Of a stretch of 64,000 nt of DNA, positions 15,847-24,653 are shown in pieces. A model generated the notes under the pieces. The model was not told the origin of the DNA. It saw only the letters and a program-made list of their open reading frames with translations, and did no database searches. Position numbers and translations under genes: made by a program. How positions within the stretch are numbered: the first letter of the stretch is position 1; each line of letters begins with the position of its first letter. The DNA is from Rhodococcus sp. 4CII. GTDB lineage: Bacteria; Actinomycetota; Actinomycetes; Mycobacteriales; Mycobacteriaceae. Location of the stretch: positions 7,627,501 through 7,691,500 of the forward strand of contig NZ_JACCFE010000002.1 of assembly GCF_014256275.1 (NCBI RefSeq), given 5' to 3'.

Positions 15847-17709
15847 ATGGGCCATTACAAGAGCAACCTCCGCGATGTGGAGTTCAATTTGTTCGAACTG
15901 CTCGAACGGGATCGCGTGCTCGGCACCGGCCCGTTCGAGGATGTGGACGTCGACACCGCGAGGGTCGCACTTCGCGAGGTCGACCGGCTCGCGCGAGAGG
16001 ACCTGGCGCAGTCGTTCGAGGACTCCGACCGCAGCCCGACCATCTTCGACCCGGTGGCACATACCGTTACCGTCCCGCCCGCCTATGCGGCGACGTACAA
16101 GACCTGGATGGACGCCGAATGGTGGCGTCTACGAGTGCATCCCGATCTCGGCGGAACCCTCGCACCCAGTTCGCTGAACTGGGCCCTGGCCGAGTTCGTG
16201 CTGGGCGCCAACCCGACCCTGTGGACCTACGTCGGATTCCCGACCGCCACTCGCGTCGTGTGGCAGCACGGCACCGAACGGGACCGGATGATCGCCCGGA
16301 TCGCTGTGGACCGGCAGTGGGGCGCGACGATGATGCTCACCGAGCCGGACGCAGGTTCCGATGTCGGAGCAGGTCGCACGAGGGCGATCCCGAACGACGA
16401 CGGCACCTGGAACATCGAGGGTGTCAAGCGCTTCATCACCGCAGGTGAGCATGATCTGGCGGACAACATCGTCCATCTCGTGCTCGCCCGGCCGGTGGGC
16501 GTCGAGGGGGCGGGTGGGCCGGGAACCAAAGGGCTGAGCCTGTTCCTCGTCCCCAAGTTCCACTTCGATCTCGACACCGGGGAGCTCACCGGTGAGCGCA
16601 ACGGTGTCTACGTCACCAACGTCGAGAAGAAGATGGGCGTGAAGGTCTCGGCGACTTGCGAAATGACCTTGGGGGAGAACACGCCGGCGCGCGGCTGGCT
16701 GCTCGGCGAGGTCCACGACGGCATCGGCCAGATGTTCGACGTGATCGAGGACGCCCGGATGATGGTCGGCTCCAAGGCGATCGCGACGCTGTCCAGCGGC
16801 TACCTCAACGCGCTCGACTACGCCAGGCTGCGCGTGCAGGGTGCCGATCTGACCCGCTCCTCCGGCAAGGCGGCACCCAGGGTCACCATCACCCGCCACC
16901 CGGACGTACGCAGATCGCTGCTCACGCAGAAATCGTTCGCCGAGGGGATGCGGTCCCTTGTCCTCTACGCGGCCTCCTGGCAGGACGAGATCGCGATCAG
17001 GAGTGCTGCCGGAGACGATACCGTGCTGGCCGAGGCAGTCAACGATCTGCTCCTGCCGGTGGTCAAGGGCTACGGCTCCGAGCGCTCGTGGACGGTGCTG
17101 GGAACCGAATGCCTCCAGACCTTCGGCGGATCGGGCTACCTCCAGGACTATCCGCTCGAACAGTACGTGCGCGATGCCAAGATCGACACCGTCTACGAGG
17201 GGACGACCGCCATTCAGGCGCAGGATCTGTTTTTCCGGAAGATCGCCAAGGGCAACGGGATCGCCTTCACACACCTGGTGCGCGAGATCTCTTCGTTCGT
17301 GGACGATCCGACGGCCGCCACGGACCTGGCGATCGAACGCGCTCTCCTGCGCGAGGCGGCCGGCTGCGTCGAGGCGATCGTCGCGACGATGAGGGCCGAC
17401 CTGGTGCAGGCGAACCCGGCCGTCGAAGGCGGCGAGGTGGCGAGCATCTACAAGGTCGGGCTCAACGCGACCCGTCTGCTGTACGCGCTCGGCGACGTGA
17501 TCGTCGCGTGGCTGCTGGGTCGGAGCGCCGCGATCGCCCTGCGCGCGCTCGACACGGACGTTTCGGCGGCCGAGAGGGCATTCTACGAGGGCAAGGTGGC
17601 TGCAGCGCGGTTCTTCGCCCGGAACGTCCTGCCCCTGGTCGCGGCGGAGAGCCGAATCGCCTTCGCGGTGGACGATTCAGTGATGCGCCTGGACGAGAAC
17701 GCCTTCTGA
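15847..17709 (+). CDS. Acyl-CoA dehydrogenase, FadE5-like long form
   Basis: 620 residues, matching the roughly 610-residue FadE5 class rather than the 380-residue short class. FAD/substrate motifs include MMLTEPDAGSDVGAGRTRA, WNIEGVKRFITAGEHD, and the catalytic region DTVYEGTTAIQAQDLFFRKI, with the base Glu near residue 451. A C-terminal helical extension follows. The gene is 113 bases downstream of the monooxygenase and on the same strand. It would introduce the alpha-beta double bond in an acyl-CoA derived from the substrate. Assignment is firm; substrate is not. Confidence 0.9.
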   Translation: MGHYKSNLRDVEFNLFELLERDRVLGTGPFEDVDVDTARVALREVDRLAREDLAQSFEDSDRSPTIFDPVAHTVTVPPAYAATYKTWMDAEWWRLRVHPDLGGTLAPSSLNWALAEFVLGANPTLWTYVGFPTATRVVWQHGTERDRMIARIAVDRQWGATMMLTEPDAGSDVGAGRTRAIPNDDGTWNIEGVKRFITAGEHDLADNIVHLVLARPVGVEGAGGPGTKGLSLFLVPKFHFDLDTGELTGERNGVYVTNVEKKMGVKVSATCEMTLGENTPARGWLLGEVHDGIGQMFDVIEDARMMVGSKAIATLSSGYLNALDYARLRVQGADLTRSSGKAAPRVTITRHPDVRRSLLTQKSFAEGMRSLVLYAASWQDEIAIRSAAGDDTVLAEAVNDLLLPVVKGYGSERSWTVLGTECLQTFGGSGYLQDYPLEQYVRDAKIDTVYEGTTAIQAQDLFFRKIAKGNGIAFTHLVREISSFVDDPTAATDLAIERALLREAAGCVEAIVATMRADLVQANPAVEGGEVASIYKVGLNATRLLYALGDVIVAWLLGRSAAIALRALDTDVSAAERAFYEGKVAAARFFARNVLPLVAAESRIAFAVDDSVMRLDENAF

Positions 17710-17797
17710 CGGCGTCCCCGCCGCACCGATCGACGACAGCGCGCCCGATCCCTCTCGGATTGGGCGCGCAGTCGTCGGTGTGGCAGTGGGTGTCCGG

Positions 17798-19011
17798 TCA
17801 ATCCCGGCCCTCCCAGTAGGGGGCCTTGAGCCGGCGCTTGAACAACTTGCCGGTGTCCTCCCGGGGCAGTTCGTCCTCGAAAACCACGACCTTGGGCGCC
17901 TTGTACCGGGCCAGCCGGCTCTTGACGTGTTCGCGGACGGCTGCCGCCGTGAGTGTCCACCCTCGGTCCGGCTGCACGTGCGCGGCGATCGCCTCGCCGA
18001 ACTCCGAGTCGGGGATGCCGAACACCGCGACGTCGGCGACCCCGTCCAGCCCGAGCAGTACCGACTCGATCTCCGCGGGGAAGATGTTGACCCCGCCGGA
18101 GATGATCATGTCGTTGCGTCGATCGCTCAGGTACAGGAAGCCGTCGGCATCGACGTACCCGATGTCGCCGACGGTGACGAACCCGTCCTTCTCCATTGCA
18201 CGCCGCTTCGCGTCGTCGCCCAGATAGGTGAAGTCGGGCCAGGCGGAGAAGGGTCGAAGATAGATGTCGCCGTGTTCCCCGACCGGAGCCTCGCCCGTCT
18301 GCGTCGAGAATCCGCACCGCTGCATCGGCGAGAGGCTTACCGACGGCGCCCCGAGCGCGAGCGCGAACTGGAACTGCGTGTTCGGGGCGGTGTGGTACAT
18401 CGGCGCCGCGACCAGGGTGGAGCGGGCGGTGCCGAACCCGAAGGCCTCGATCACCACTTCGAGCAGCGCCGGGGGGTCGGCCGGGGTGATCGGGGTGCGC
18501 AGGATCCCCTTCGGTCGCCCAGTCGTGCCGGTGGTGTAGATGACGCTCATCGGCGGGTCGGTGATGACGGTCGAGTGCGGTTCGCCGCGGTGACGAGTTC
18601 GTCGAGGTTCGGGTACTGGGCGGAGGGTTCCGGGTGTGTGAGCCCGTAGGCATCCGCGACGACCGGGGGACCGGGGCCTCGATGATCGCCGTGCCGGCCG
18701 GCAGCACGGACTCCACCTGCGGAATCAGGTCGGTGTGCACGACGACGACCTTGCTGCCGCTGTCGGCGAGCAGGTGGCCGAGGTCCTCGGTGTTGCCGTG
18801 CCAGTTCGCCGGGACCGGAACGGCACCGATCGCCGCTCCAGCGGAGGATCACCTCGACGAATCCGATCTCGTTGCGCATCACGAGCGCGTAGAGGTCCCC
18901 GTGCCCCACACCCAGTGTCGCGAGTGCGGAGGCGATCCGGGCCGCCCGGCCGCGGACCTCGCCGTGGGTCCGAACCTGATCGCCGCACCGGACGACGGCC
19001 TCGGCCGTCAC
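17798..19011 (-). pseudogene. AMP-dependent acyl-CoA ligase, frameshifted with an internal deletion
   Basis: The GTG at 19011 overlaps the upstream synthetase stop (GTGA). Reading starts as a normal ligase (HGEVRGRAARIASALATLG, GFVEVILRW), then shifts frame near 18840 (AAIGAVPVPANWHGNTEDLG), back again near 18670 (VADAYGLTHPEPS), and once more near 18575 to reach the P-loop MSVIYTTGTTGRPKG. After MYHTAPNTQFQFALALGA the central part, usually well over 100 residues including the substrate pocket, is missing; GKPLADAAVRILDADG continues in another frame, then EAPVGEHGDIYLRPF. The C-terminal domain is intact to the Lys of REDTGKLFKRRL. This is a dead gene, unless several sequencing indels coincide with a real deletion. 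Confidence 0.8.
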
Positions 19012-21161
19012 CGGAGATCACTTCCGACCGGTGCGTCCCGCACGATGCACAGGGCGTCGACCGCGACGAGTCCGTCGTCGGTGACCAGCAGCGGATTGAC
19101 ATCCAGAGATTCGATCCACCCGTGGCAGGCCGCGGCCAGGCGCCCGAAGCCGACCAGGACCTGCGCGAGCTGCGACAGGTGCCAGGGTTGCGCTCCGCGA
19201 TAGCCGTGCATCAGACGCAGGTCGTGGAACTCCTCGATCAGGGCCTCCGCATCGATCGTGGTCATGGGCGCCGGACGTCCGCCGACCCGCTCGAGGACCT
19301 CGACGAGAACGCCGCCGATACCGAGCATCACCATCGGCCCGAGTTCGCTGCGGCCCTCGACCCCGACGAGCAGCTCACCTTGTGACGGCGTCATCGGCTG
19401 GATGGCGACGGCATCGCGGACGCCGTTACGGCTGGCGAGAGCGCGCATGTCGTCGACCGCTCGGTCGAGTTCGTCATACGCGACGTTCAGTGTGACCGCG
19501 CCCAATTCGGTTCGGTGCGCCACGTCCGCGAGCTTCACCGCGTAATGGCCGGGGAAAGTCGGAGAGGCCTGCTCCCCGGCCCGGATCACGCAGTAGGGGG
19601 CTATCGGGATGTCGAACTGCTGCAGAAGTTTCATCGCCTGATCGAACGGAAGGAGCCGGCGGCCACCTCCGGCGTCGGCGAGCGGAGTCGTCGGGCGCGC
19701 GATCTCCGGCACCCGCTCCGCCGGGTGAGGCGACCGCGCACGGTCCCGGACGAACGCCCCCATCGTCTGGAGTCCGCGCAGGGTGCCACGGAGCCCGTAT
19801 CCGAGCGCGACACTCCCGTCGGTGCCGATGACTTCCTGCGCATAGGAGCCGACCGGCCCGGCGCCGGCCGCGATCGCGACCGGCTTTCCGAACCGGCGAG
19901 CGGCCGTCGCGACGTCGTCGATGAGCCGTCGGTAGACCGGCGAGTCGTCGCCCTCACCCCACATGTTGACGAACACGACGGCGTCGAGGTCGGGCGATCC
20001 GACGTACCGGTCGACGATCTCCGTCCAGAAGGTCGCGCCGAAGCCGGTCGTGTCGAGTGGATTGGGTACGGCGATACCCGGGATCGTCGCTGCGACCCAG
20101 TCGGCGAGCTCGTCGAGAGGCGGCAGGCTCAGCCCCTCCGCTTCGGCGAGATCATATGCCAGCGAAGCGAAGCCGCCGGTTCCGGCCACGACACCCAGAC
20201 GTTCGACCGTATTCCAGTTCGCGGGGTGGAGTTGATCGACGATCGAGAGTCGGTCGACGAGCTCCTCGATGTCGTGGGCTGACTGGATCCCTGCGTGATG
20301 GAAGGCCACGTCGTAGGCCCAGGCGTTCCCGGCGAGTGCGCCGGTGTGGGACGCCGCCATCTGCTGCGTCCGGCTGTTGCGCGCCAGCTTCAGTGCCACG
20401 ACGGGTTTGCCCGCCTCGATGCACCGCCGCGCCGCCCGGAGGAACGCCTCCGGCCGGCGGATCCCCTCCACGATCAAGCCGACTGCGGTGGTTTCCGGGT
20501 CGCCTGCCAGGAAATCGACGTAGTCGGCGATGTCGGTGACCGCTTCGTTGCCCGCGGAGATCAGGCGCGAGATCCCGACTCCGGTCCGTAGACGCGCGGT
20601 GATGGCGACACCGCCGATCATCGCGCCGCTGTGGGAGACGATGGATACTCCCCCCGCGGGTGGTCGGTAGTTGGCCGATGCGGTCAGGGCGAGGCTGCGG
20701 GGGACGCTGATGTAACCCAGGCTGTTGGGTCCGACCACAGCCATGCTACCGCGTTCGGCTGCGGCAACGAGTCTGCGCTGGAGTGCATCTCCGGCGACGC
20801 CGAGTTCGGAGAAGCCGGCGGCGTAGACGACGAGCCCTCCACAGTCGAGCGCCGCGCACTCCTCGGCGAGGGAGACGGTCCGCTCCGCGGACATCACGGA
20901 CAGCACTGCATCGACAGGCACCGGAATTTCGGAAACTGATCGGTATGTCGGCCTGCCGAGGACGGTCGGTGCCGACGGGTGGACAAAGTACACGTCCGCG
21001 CCACTGTCGAGTGTCGGCTCGATGAAGGGTGCGACCGGGGACTTGTCGCTGAGCCCGACGACGGCGATGGTGCCCGGGTTCAGCACGCGCCCGAGCGACG
21101 ACGCCGGCGGAGCGGCGGATTCCGCTGTGCAGGAGGAACCGTCGTGCGAGGTGAGGGTCAT
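19008..21161 (-). CDS. Acyl-CoA synthetase, ADP-forming (CoA-binding plus ATP-grasp)
   Basis: 717 residues. Order: CoA-binding Rossmann domain (LNPGTIAVVGLSDKSP near 28-43), succinyl-CoA-synthetase-like domains with VVGPNSLGYI and the putative phospho-His loop SHTGALAG, then a C-terminal ATP-grasp domain starting at about residue 500 (FDQAMKLLQQFDIPIAPY, ending LDVNPLLV). This matches single-chain NDP-forming acyl-CoA ligases (pimeloyl or feruloyl type). It may substitute for the broken AMP-forming ligase translated directly after it. The upstream gap 21162-21458 holds its promoter and that of the divergent esterase operon. Confidence 0.87.
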   Translation of the reverse strand: MTLTSHDGSSCTAESAAPPASSLGRVLNPGTIAVVGLSDKSPVAPFIEPTLDSGADVYFVHPSAPTVLGRPTYRSVSEIPVPVDAVLSVMSAERTVSLAEECAALDCGGLVVYAAGFSELGVAGDALQRRLVAAAERGSMAVVGPNSLGYISVPRSLALTASANYRPPAGGVSIVSHSGAMIGGVAITARLRTGVGISRLISAGNEAVTDIADYVDFLAGDPETTAVGLIVEGIRRPEAFLRAARRCIEAGKPVVALKLARNSRTQQMAASHTGALAGNAWAYDVAFHHAGIQSAHDIEELVDRLSIVDQLHPANWNTVERLGVVAGTGGFASLAYDLAEAEGLSLPPLDELADWVAATIPGIAVPNPLDTTGFGATFWTEIVDRYVGSPDLDAVVFVNMWGEGDDSPVYRRLIDDVATAARRFGKPVAIAAGAGPVGSYAQEVIGTDGSVALGYGLRGTLRGLQTMGAFVRDRARSPHPAERVPEIARPTTPLADAGGGRRLLPFDQAMKLLQQFDIPIAPYCVIRAGEQASPTFPGHYAVKLADVAHRTELGAVTLNVAYDELDRAVDDMRALASRNGVRDAVAIQPMTPSQGELLVGVEGRSELGPMVMLGIGGVLVEVLERVGGRPAPMTTIDAEALIEEFHDLRLMHGYRGAQPWHLSQLAQVLVGFGRLAAACHGWIESLDVNPLLVTDDGLVAVDALCIVRDAPVGSDLR

Positions 21162-21380
21162 GGGTTTTCGTCCTCCCGGGCGGGGCGTAATGGTTTCCGG
21201 TGGGCTGTTCGTCGGCGCGGTCGTCGCAGGGGTGCGAATCGGTGAGTCGTGGATGTCGCGTCCGCTGCGGCGGGGACCGAGCGGCCGGCACCGATTGGTG
21301 CGAAATCTACCCTCGTGAACGGTAGTTATGGAACAGGTCGGGGCAATGGGCAGGAAATTGCTGGGAAACCCCTGTAAAAG

Positions 21381-21396
21381 TTAGCAGTAACTATGT
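21381..21396 (+). promoter_or_regulatory. TTAGCAGTAACTATGT element, copy 3
   Basis: Exact 16-base copy of the element at 14372-14387, 62 bases before the likely esterase start and within the divergent gap with the ADP-forming synthetase. Probably a shared regulatory or core promoter element. Confidence 0.5.
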
Positions 21397-21458
21397 AACA
21401 TCGCTCACAGCCCGACTGTGAGGCGGTGTCGGGATTCGATGTCTACTTCGGAGGACCC

Positions 21459-22355
21459 ATGGCCAGGACCGAGGCGCTCGCGCGCGTCGAGAAGATGTAT
21501 GTTGACGGCTTTCCGGACCCGGCGACGGCGACGGTGGACGACCTGCGGACCGCGTACGACGCGTTGCTGCTGCAATTCCCGCTCCCGCAGGGCGTCGAGC
21601 CAGTGGAGGGCGACGCCGGCGGCGTTCCTGTCCTGCACGTCACAGCGGAGGGAGCGGCCCGGGACAAGGTACTCGTGTGGTTCCACGGCGGCGGATATGT
21701 TCTCGGTAGCGCCAAAGGTTTTCAGGAACTCGGCCACACGTTGTCTCGCGCTGCTGGCCTGACCGTCGTATTGCCGGACTACCGTCGGGCGCCGGAGAAC
21801 AAGTTCCCCGCGGCGGTGGACGACGGCGTTGCCGTGATCTCGGCGCTGGTAACGGAGTACGACGCGGACAACGTCGCGGTCGGCGGCGACTCGGCGGGTG
21901 GCGGACTGACCCTCGCGGCACTCACCGCAGCGCGCGACAGGGGCAACAACCTCCCGGCGGCAGCGGTGTTCATTTCCCCGCTCCTCGACTTCACGGCGAG
22001 TGGCGAGAGCATGGAGCTCTTCGACGGCCAGGACATCGCCGTCTCCCGGGGGTCCGTCGCCAATCTCGGCGAGGCATACCTGCAGGGACATGACCCGAAG
22101 GACCCCCTGGCGTCACCTCTGTTTGCCGACCTTCGCGACCTCCCGCCGGCGCTGTTCCTCGTCGGATCCCGAGAGGTCCTGCTCGACGACTCCCTCCGTG
22201 CGACGGCTGCCATCGTCGACCGCGGTGGATCCGCGAGCACCTCCGTGTACGACGACATGGTCCACGTCTGGCCGTTGTTCTCGTCGATCCTGCCGGAAGG
22301 CATCCAGGCCGCCGACGAGGTCGGATCGTTCGTCCGCAAGAACCTCGGGCTCTGA
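21459..22355 (+). CDS. Alpha/beta hydrolase, HSL-family esterase
   Basis: 298 residues from the ATG at 21459, which has GGAGG at five bases; an in-frame GTG at 21426 is a weaker alternative. WFHGGGYV (oxyanion hole), GGDSAGGG (nucleophile Ser in the GDSAG form) and a C-terminal DDMVHVWPLF with the likely His define the hormone-sensitive-lipase family. No signal peptide, so it acts in the cytoplasm. It shares length and sequence (YLQGHDPKDPLASPLFADL) with the hydrolase at 22972, showing a local duplication. Probable role: hydrolysis of an ester or lactone formed by the Baeyer-Villiger enzyme. Confidence 0.88.
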   Translation: MARTEALARVEKMYVDGFPDPATATVDDLRTAYDALLLQFPLPQGVEPVEGDAGGVPVLHVTAEGAARDKVLVWFHGGGYVLGSAKGFQELGHTLSRAAGLTVVLPDYRRAPENKFPAAVDDGVAVISALVTEYDADNVAVGGDSAGGGLTLAALTAARDRGNNLPAAAVFISPLLDFTASGESMELFDGQDIAVSRGSVANLGEAYLQGHDPKDPLASPLFADLRDLPPALFLVGSREVLLDDSLRATAAIVDRGGSASTSVYDDMVHVWPLFSSILPEGIQAADEVGSFVRKNLGL

Positions 22356-22445
22356 CGTCCCGACGCCGTGGGCGCCGCACCGGCGCCCACGGCGTCGAGC
22401 ACCCGCCTCGACGGCACGATCCACACTCTGCGAAAGGCATCCGAC

Positions 22446-22934
22446 ATGGCTGCACAACAACTCGACGAACTCACGACCCGGTTCCGCGACGCCATGGCCG
22501 CGGTGTGCACGCCGGTCGCCGTGGTCACCGCGATGGACGGGGAACGGCCTCACGGCACGACGGTGAGCGCCTTCTCGTCGCTGTCGATGTCCCCGCCCTC
22601 GTTCCTGGTGTCCCTCGACCGGGGATCGGAACTGCTGGGGCTGATCCTCGAATCGGAGGCCTTCGGGATCAACGTGCTCGGTAGCGAGCATTCCGCTCTC
22701 GCGGCCCGGTTCGCGCGCAAGGGCAAGAACAAGTTCGAGGGGGTCGACTGGCAGTCGGAACTCGGGATCCCCCGCATCGGCGGTGCCGCGCACTGGGTGG
22801 CCGCCGAGGTGATGCAGACCGCGACCGTGGCCGACCACACGGTGGTCTTCGGCAGAGTACTGGCGGTGCGGAGCGAAACGATCCCCCCGCTGACCTATCA
22901 CGACCGGGTCTTCGGAACCCACGCCGCGCTCTAG
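22446..22934 (+). CDS. Flavin reductase, HpaC/HsaB-like
   Basis: 162 residues. The family pattern is clear: AAVCTPVAVVTAMDGERPHG, TVSAFSSLSMSPPSFLVSLD, FGINVLGSEH, ARFARKGKNKFEGVDW, and the C-terminal LTYHDRVFGTH. Such enzymes reduce free FMN or FAD with NAD(P)H and pass it to a monooxygenase; the group D monooxygenase at 14525 is the obvious client. It lies between two esterase genes, 90 bases after the first. A close homologue is encoded at 40621 in a similarly composed module. Confidence 0.9.
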   Translation: MAAQQLDELTTRFRDAMAAVCTPVAVVTAMDGERPHGTTVSAFSSLSMSPPSFLVSLDRGSELLGLILESEAFGINVLGSEHSALAARFARKGKNKFEGVDWQSELGIPRIGGAAHWVAAEVMQTATVADHTVVFGRVLAVRSETIPPLTYHDRVFGTHAAL

Positions 22935-22971
22935 CGCGAGGACACAGGCACCATGGGAAGGACACAACAGG

Positions 22972-23874
22972 ATGTTAGGAACCGATAGCCGCGAAGCGGC
23001 GCTGCACCGGGCGCGGGAGTCGTTCGCGTCGGTCTTCGCCTCCGGCCGACCGACTCTCAAGCAACTGCGCTCGAACCTGGACGCGATGATGCTCGAACCC
23101 GCACTGGCGGATGATGTCTCGGTGGAAGAGCTGACGGTCGCTGGTGTCGACTGCCTGCGGGTCACCGCCGGCCCGGAGATCGACGGCAACGTTCTCGTAT
23201 GGTTCCACGGCGGCGGCTACGTGATGGGCAGCGCCCATGGCTATCGGCACGCCGCCGCCGCACTGGCGCGGGCCCTGGGATCGGCGGTGCTGCTGCCCGA
23301 GTACCGCCTCGCCCCCGAGGCCCCCTTCCCGGCGGCTGTCGAGGACGCGGCCGCTGTGCTCGGAGCAGTCGTGGCCGAGCACGGACCCGAACACACCGCC
23401 GTCGGAGGCGATTCCGCGGGCGGTGGGTTGACGATCGCCGCCCTCGTCCGGACCCGCGAGGCCGGCAGTGCGCTGCCGGCGACTGCCGTGGTGGTCTCGC
23501 CACTGGCGGATTTCACCGCCGCGGGGGCGAGCGTGACGGCCAACGCCGGCACCGATCCGGTGATCACCGAACGCGCACTCGGCCTGCTCGCCGCCAGCTA
23601 CCTGCAGGGGCACGATCCCCGGGACCCCCTCGCGTCACCGGTGTTCGCGGACCTCGCCGGCCTGCCACCGCTGCTGCTGCTGGCCAGCGACAGCGAGACC
23701 CTACTCGACGACTCCGTCCGGATTCACGAGTCGGTCCAGGCCGCCGGGGGCACCAGCACGCTGTCGGTGTACCCGGACACCTGCCACGCCTGGACGCTCT
23801 TCAGCGAGTTCCTCCCGCAGGCGCGGGAGGGTGTCGACGAGATCGCCCGCGCCCTGAGGGAGGTGCTGCGATGA
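22972..23874 (+). CDS. Alpha/beta hydrolase, HSL-family esterase
   Basis: 300 residues, start ATG at 22972 with ACAGGA-like box. Carries WFHGGGYV, PEYRLAPEAPFPA, GGDSAGGG and a C-terminal TCHAWTLF with the catalytic His. The segment YLQGHDPRDPLASPVFADLAG is nearly the same as in the esterase at 21459, so the pair arose by duplication around the flavin reductase gene. Its stop overlaps the next start (ATGA). Two esterases of this kind could serve different intermediates, for example a lactone and an acetate-like ester; this is inference. Confidence 0.88.
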   Translation: MLGTDSREAALHRARESFASVFASGRPTLKQLRSNLDAMMLEPALADDVSVEELTVAGVDCLRVTAGPEIDGNVLVWFHGGGYVMGSAHGYRHAAAALARALGSAVLLPEYRLAPEAPFPAAVEDAAAVLGAVVAEHGPEHTAVGGDSAGGGLTIAALVRTREAGSALPATAVVVSPLADFTAAGASVTANAGTDPVITERALGLLAASYLQGHDPRDPLASPVFADLAGLPPLLLLASDSETLLDDSVRIHESVQAAGGTSTLSVYPDTCHAWTLFSEFLPQAREGVDEIARALREVLR

Positions 23875-24653
23875 CCGTCAGCGTCGTCGACGACGGGACC
23901 GCACGCCACATCCTGATCGACCGCCCCGAACGCATGAACGCCGTCGACCGGGCGACGCTCGACCTACTGGCGGACACGATCACCGACGCCGGTGCCGATC
24001 CCGCCGTCCGGGTGATCGTGCTCTCGGGAACCGGTCGAGCCTTCTGCGCGGGCGGAGACCTCGACGTCGAGGACCCACTGTCGGTCGCGAACACCGCGAC
24101 CACCGCCGATGCGGCTGCGCGATGCATCGACACCATCAGGCAGGTTCCGCGACCCGTCATCGCCGCGGTGCGCGGCCCGGCCGTCGGCGTCGGGGTGTCG
24201 CTCGCGCTCGCTGCGGACCTCACACTGGTCCGTTCCGACGCCTTCTTCTCGATGCCGTTCACCTCGATTGGATTGATGCCGGACGGCGGTGCCACCGCCC
24301 TTGTCGCCGCTGCGGTGGGGCGCCCGACCGCGATGCGGATGTCGCTGCTGGGGGACCGGGTGAGCGCGCCCGAGGCCGTGAACCTCGGCCTGGTGACGGC
24401 GGCCTACGGCGCGGACGAGTTCGATGCGGAACTCGGCGCACTGGTGACCCGTCTGGGTGGGGGCTCGGTCGACGCGCTCGTCGAGACCAAGCTCGCGATC
24501 AACGACGCGACCCTGGCCGAGTTAGGCCAGGCCTTCGCCCGCGAACGGGCCGGGCAGATCCGCCTCACCACGTCGGACGGCTTCCGCGACGCAGTCACGG
24601 CATTCGCGGCCGCCCGCGCGGTGAACCGAGGTCGCAGCGAGGAGTCGAAGTGA
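23871..24653 (+). CDS. Enoyl-CoA hydratase/isomerase (crotonase family)
   Basis: 260 residues; ATG overlaps the esterase stop as ATGA and its own stop overlaps the next GTG. DRPERMNAVD, GRAFCAGGDLDVED, PVIAAVRGPAVGVG, and FTSIGLMPDGGATALVAAAVGR are family landmarks. The position of one usual catalytic Glu is taken by Asp in MPDGG, a pattern seen in PaaG-like isomerases and some C-C hydrolases, so reaction type is open. Cytoplasmic. Tight four-base couplings on both sides put it in one translation unit with the esterase and the RibB-like protein. Confidence 0.85.
   Translation: MTVSVVDDGTARHILIDRPERMNAVDRATLDLLADTITDAGADPAVRVIVLSGTGRAFCAGGDLDVEDPLSVANTATTADAAARCIDTIRQVPRPVIAAVRGPAVGVGVSLALAADLTLVRSDAFFSMPFTSIGLMPDGGATALVAAAVGRPTAMRMSLLGDRVSAPEAVNLGLVTAAYGADEFDAELGALVTRLGGGSVDALVETKLAINDATLAELGQAFARERAGQIRLTTSDGFRDAVTAFAAARAVNRGRSEESK

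Noticed and set aside
7673..24653. Steroid ring-degradation cluster
   Set aside because: HsaA/HsaB-like and SCP-x genes are present, but no extradiol dioxygenase (HsaC), KshA/B or KstD was seen; the parts are also common in other catabolic routes.
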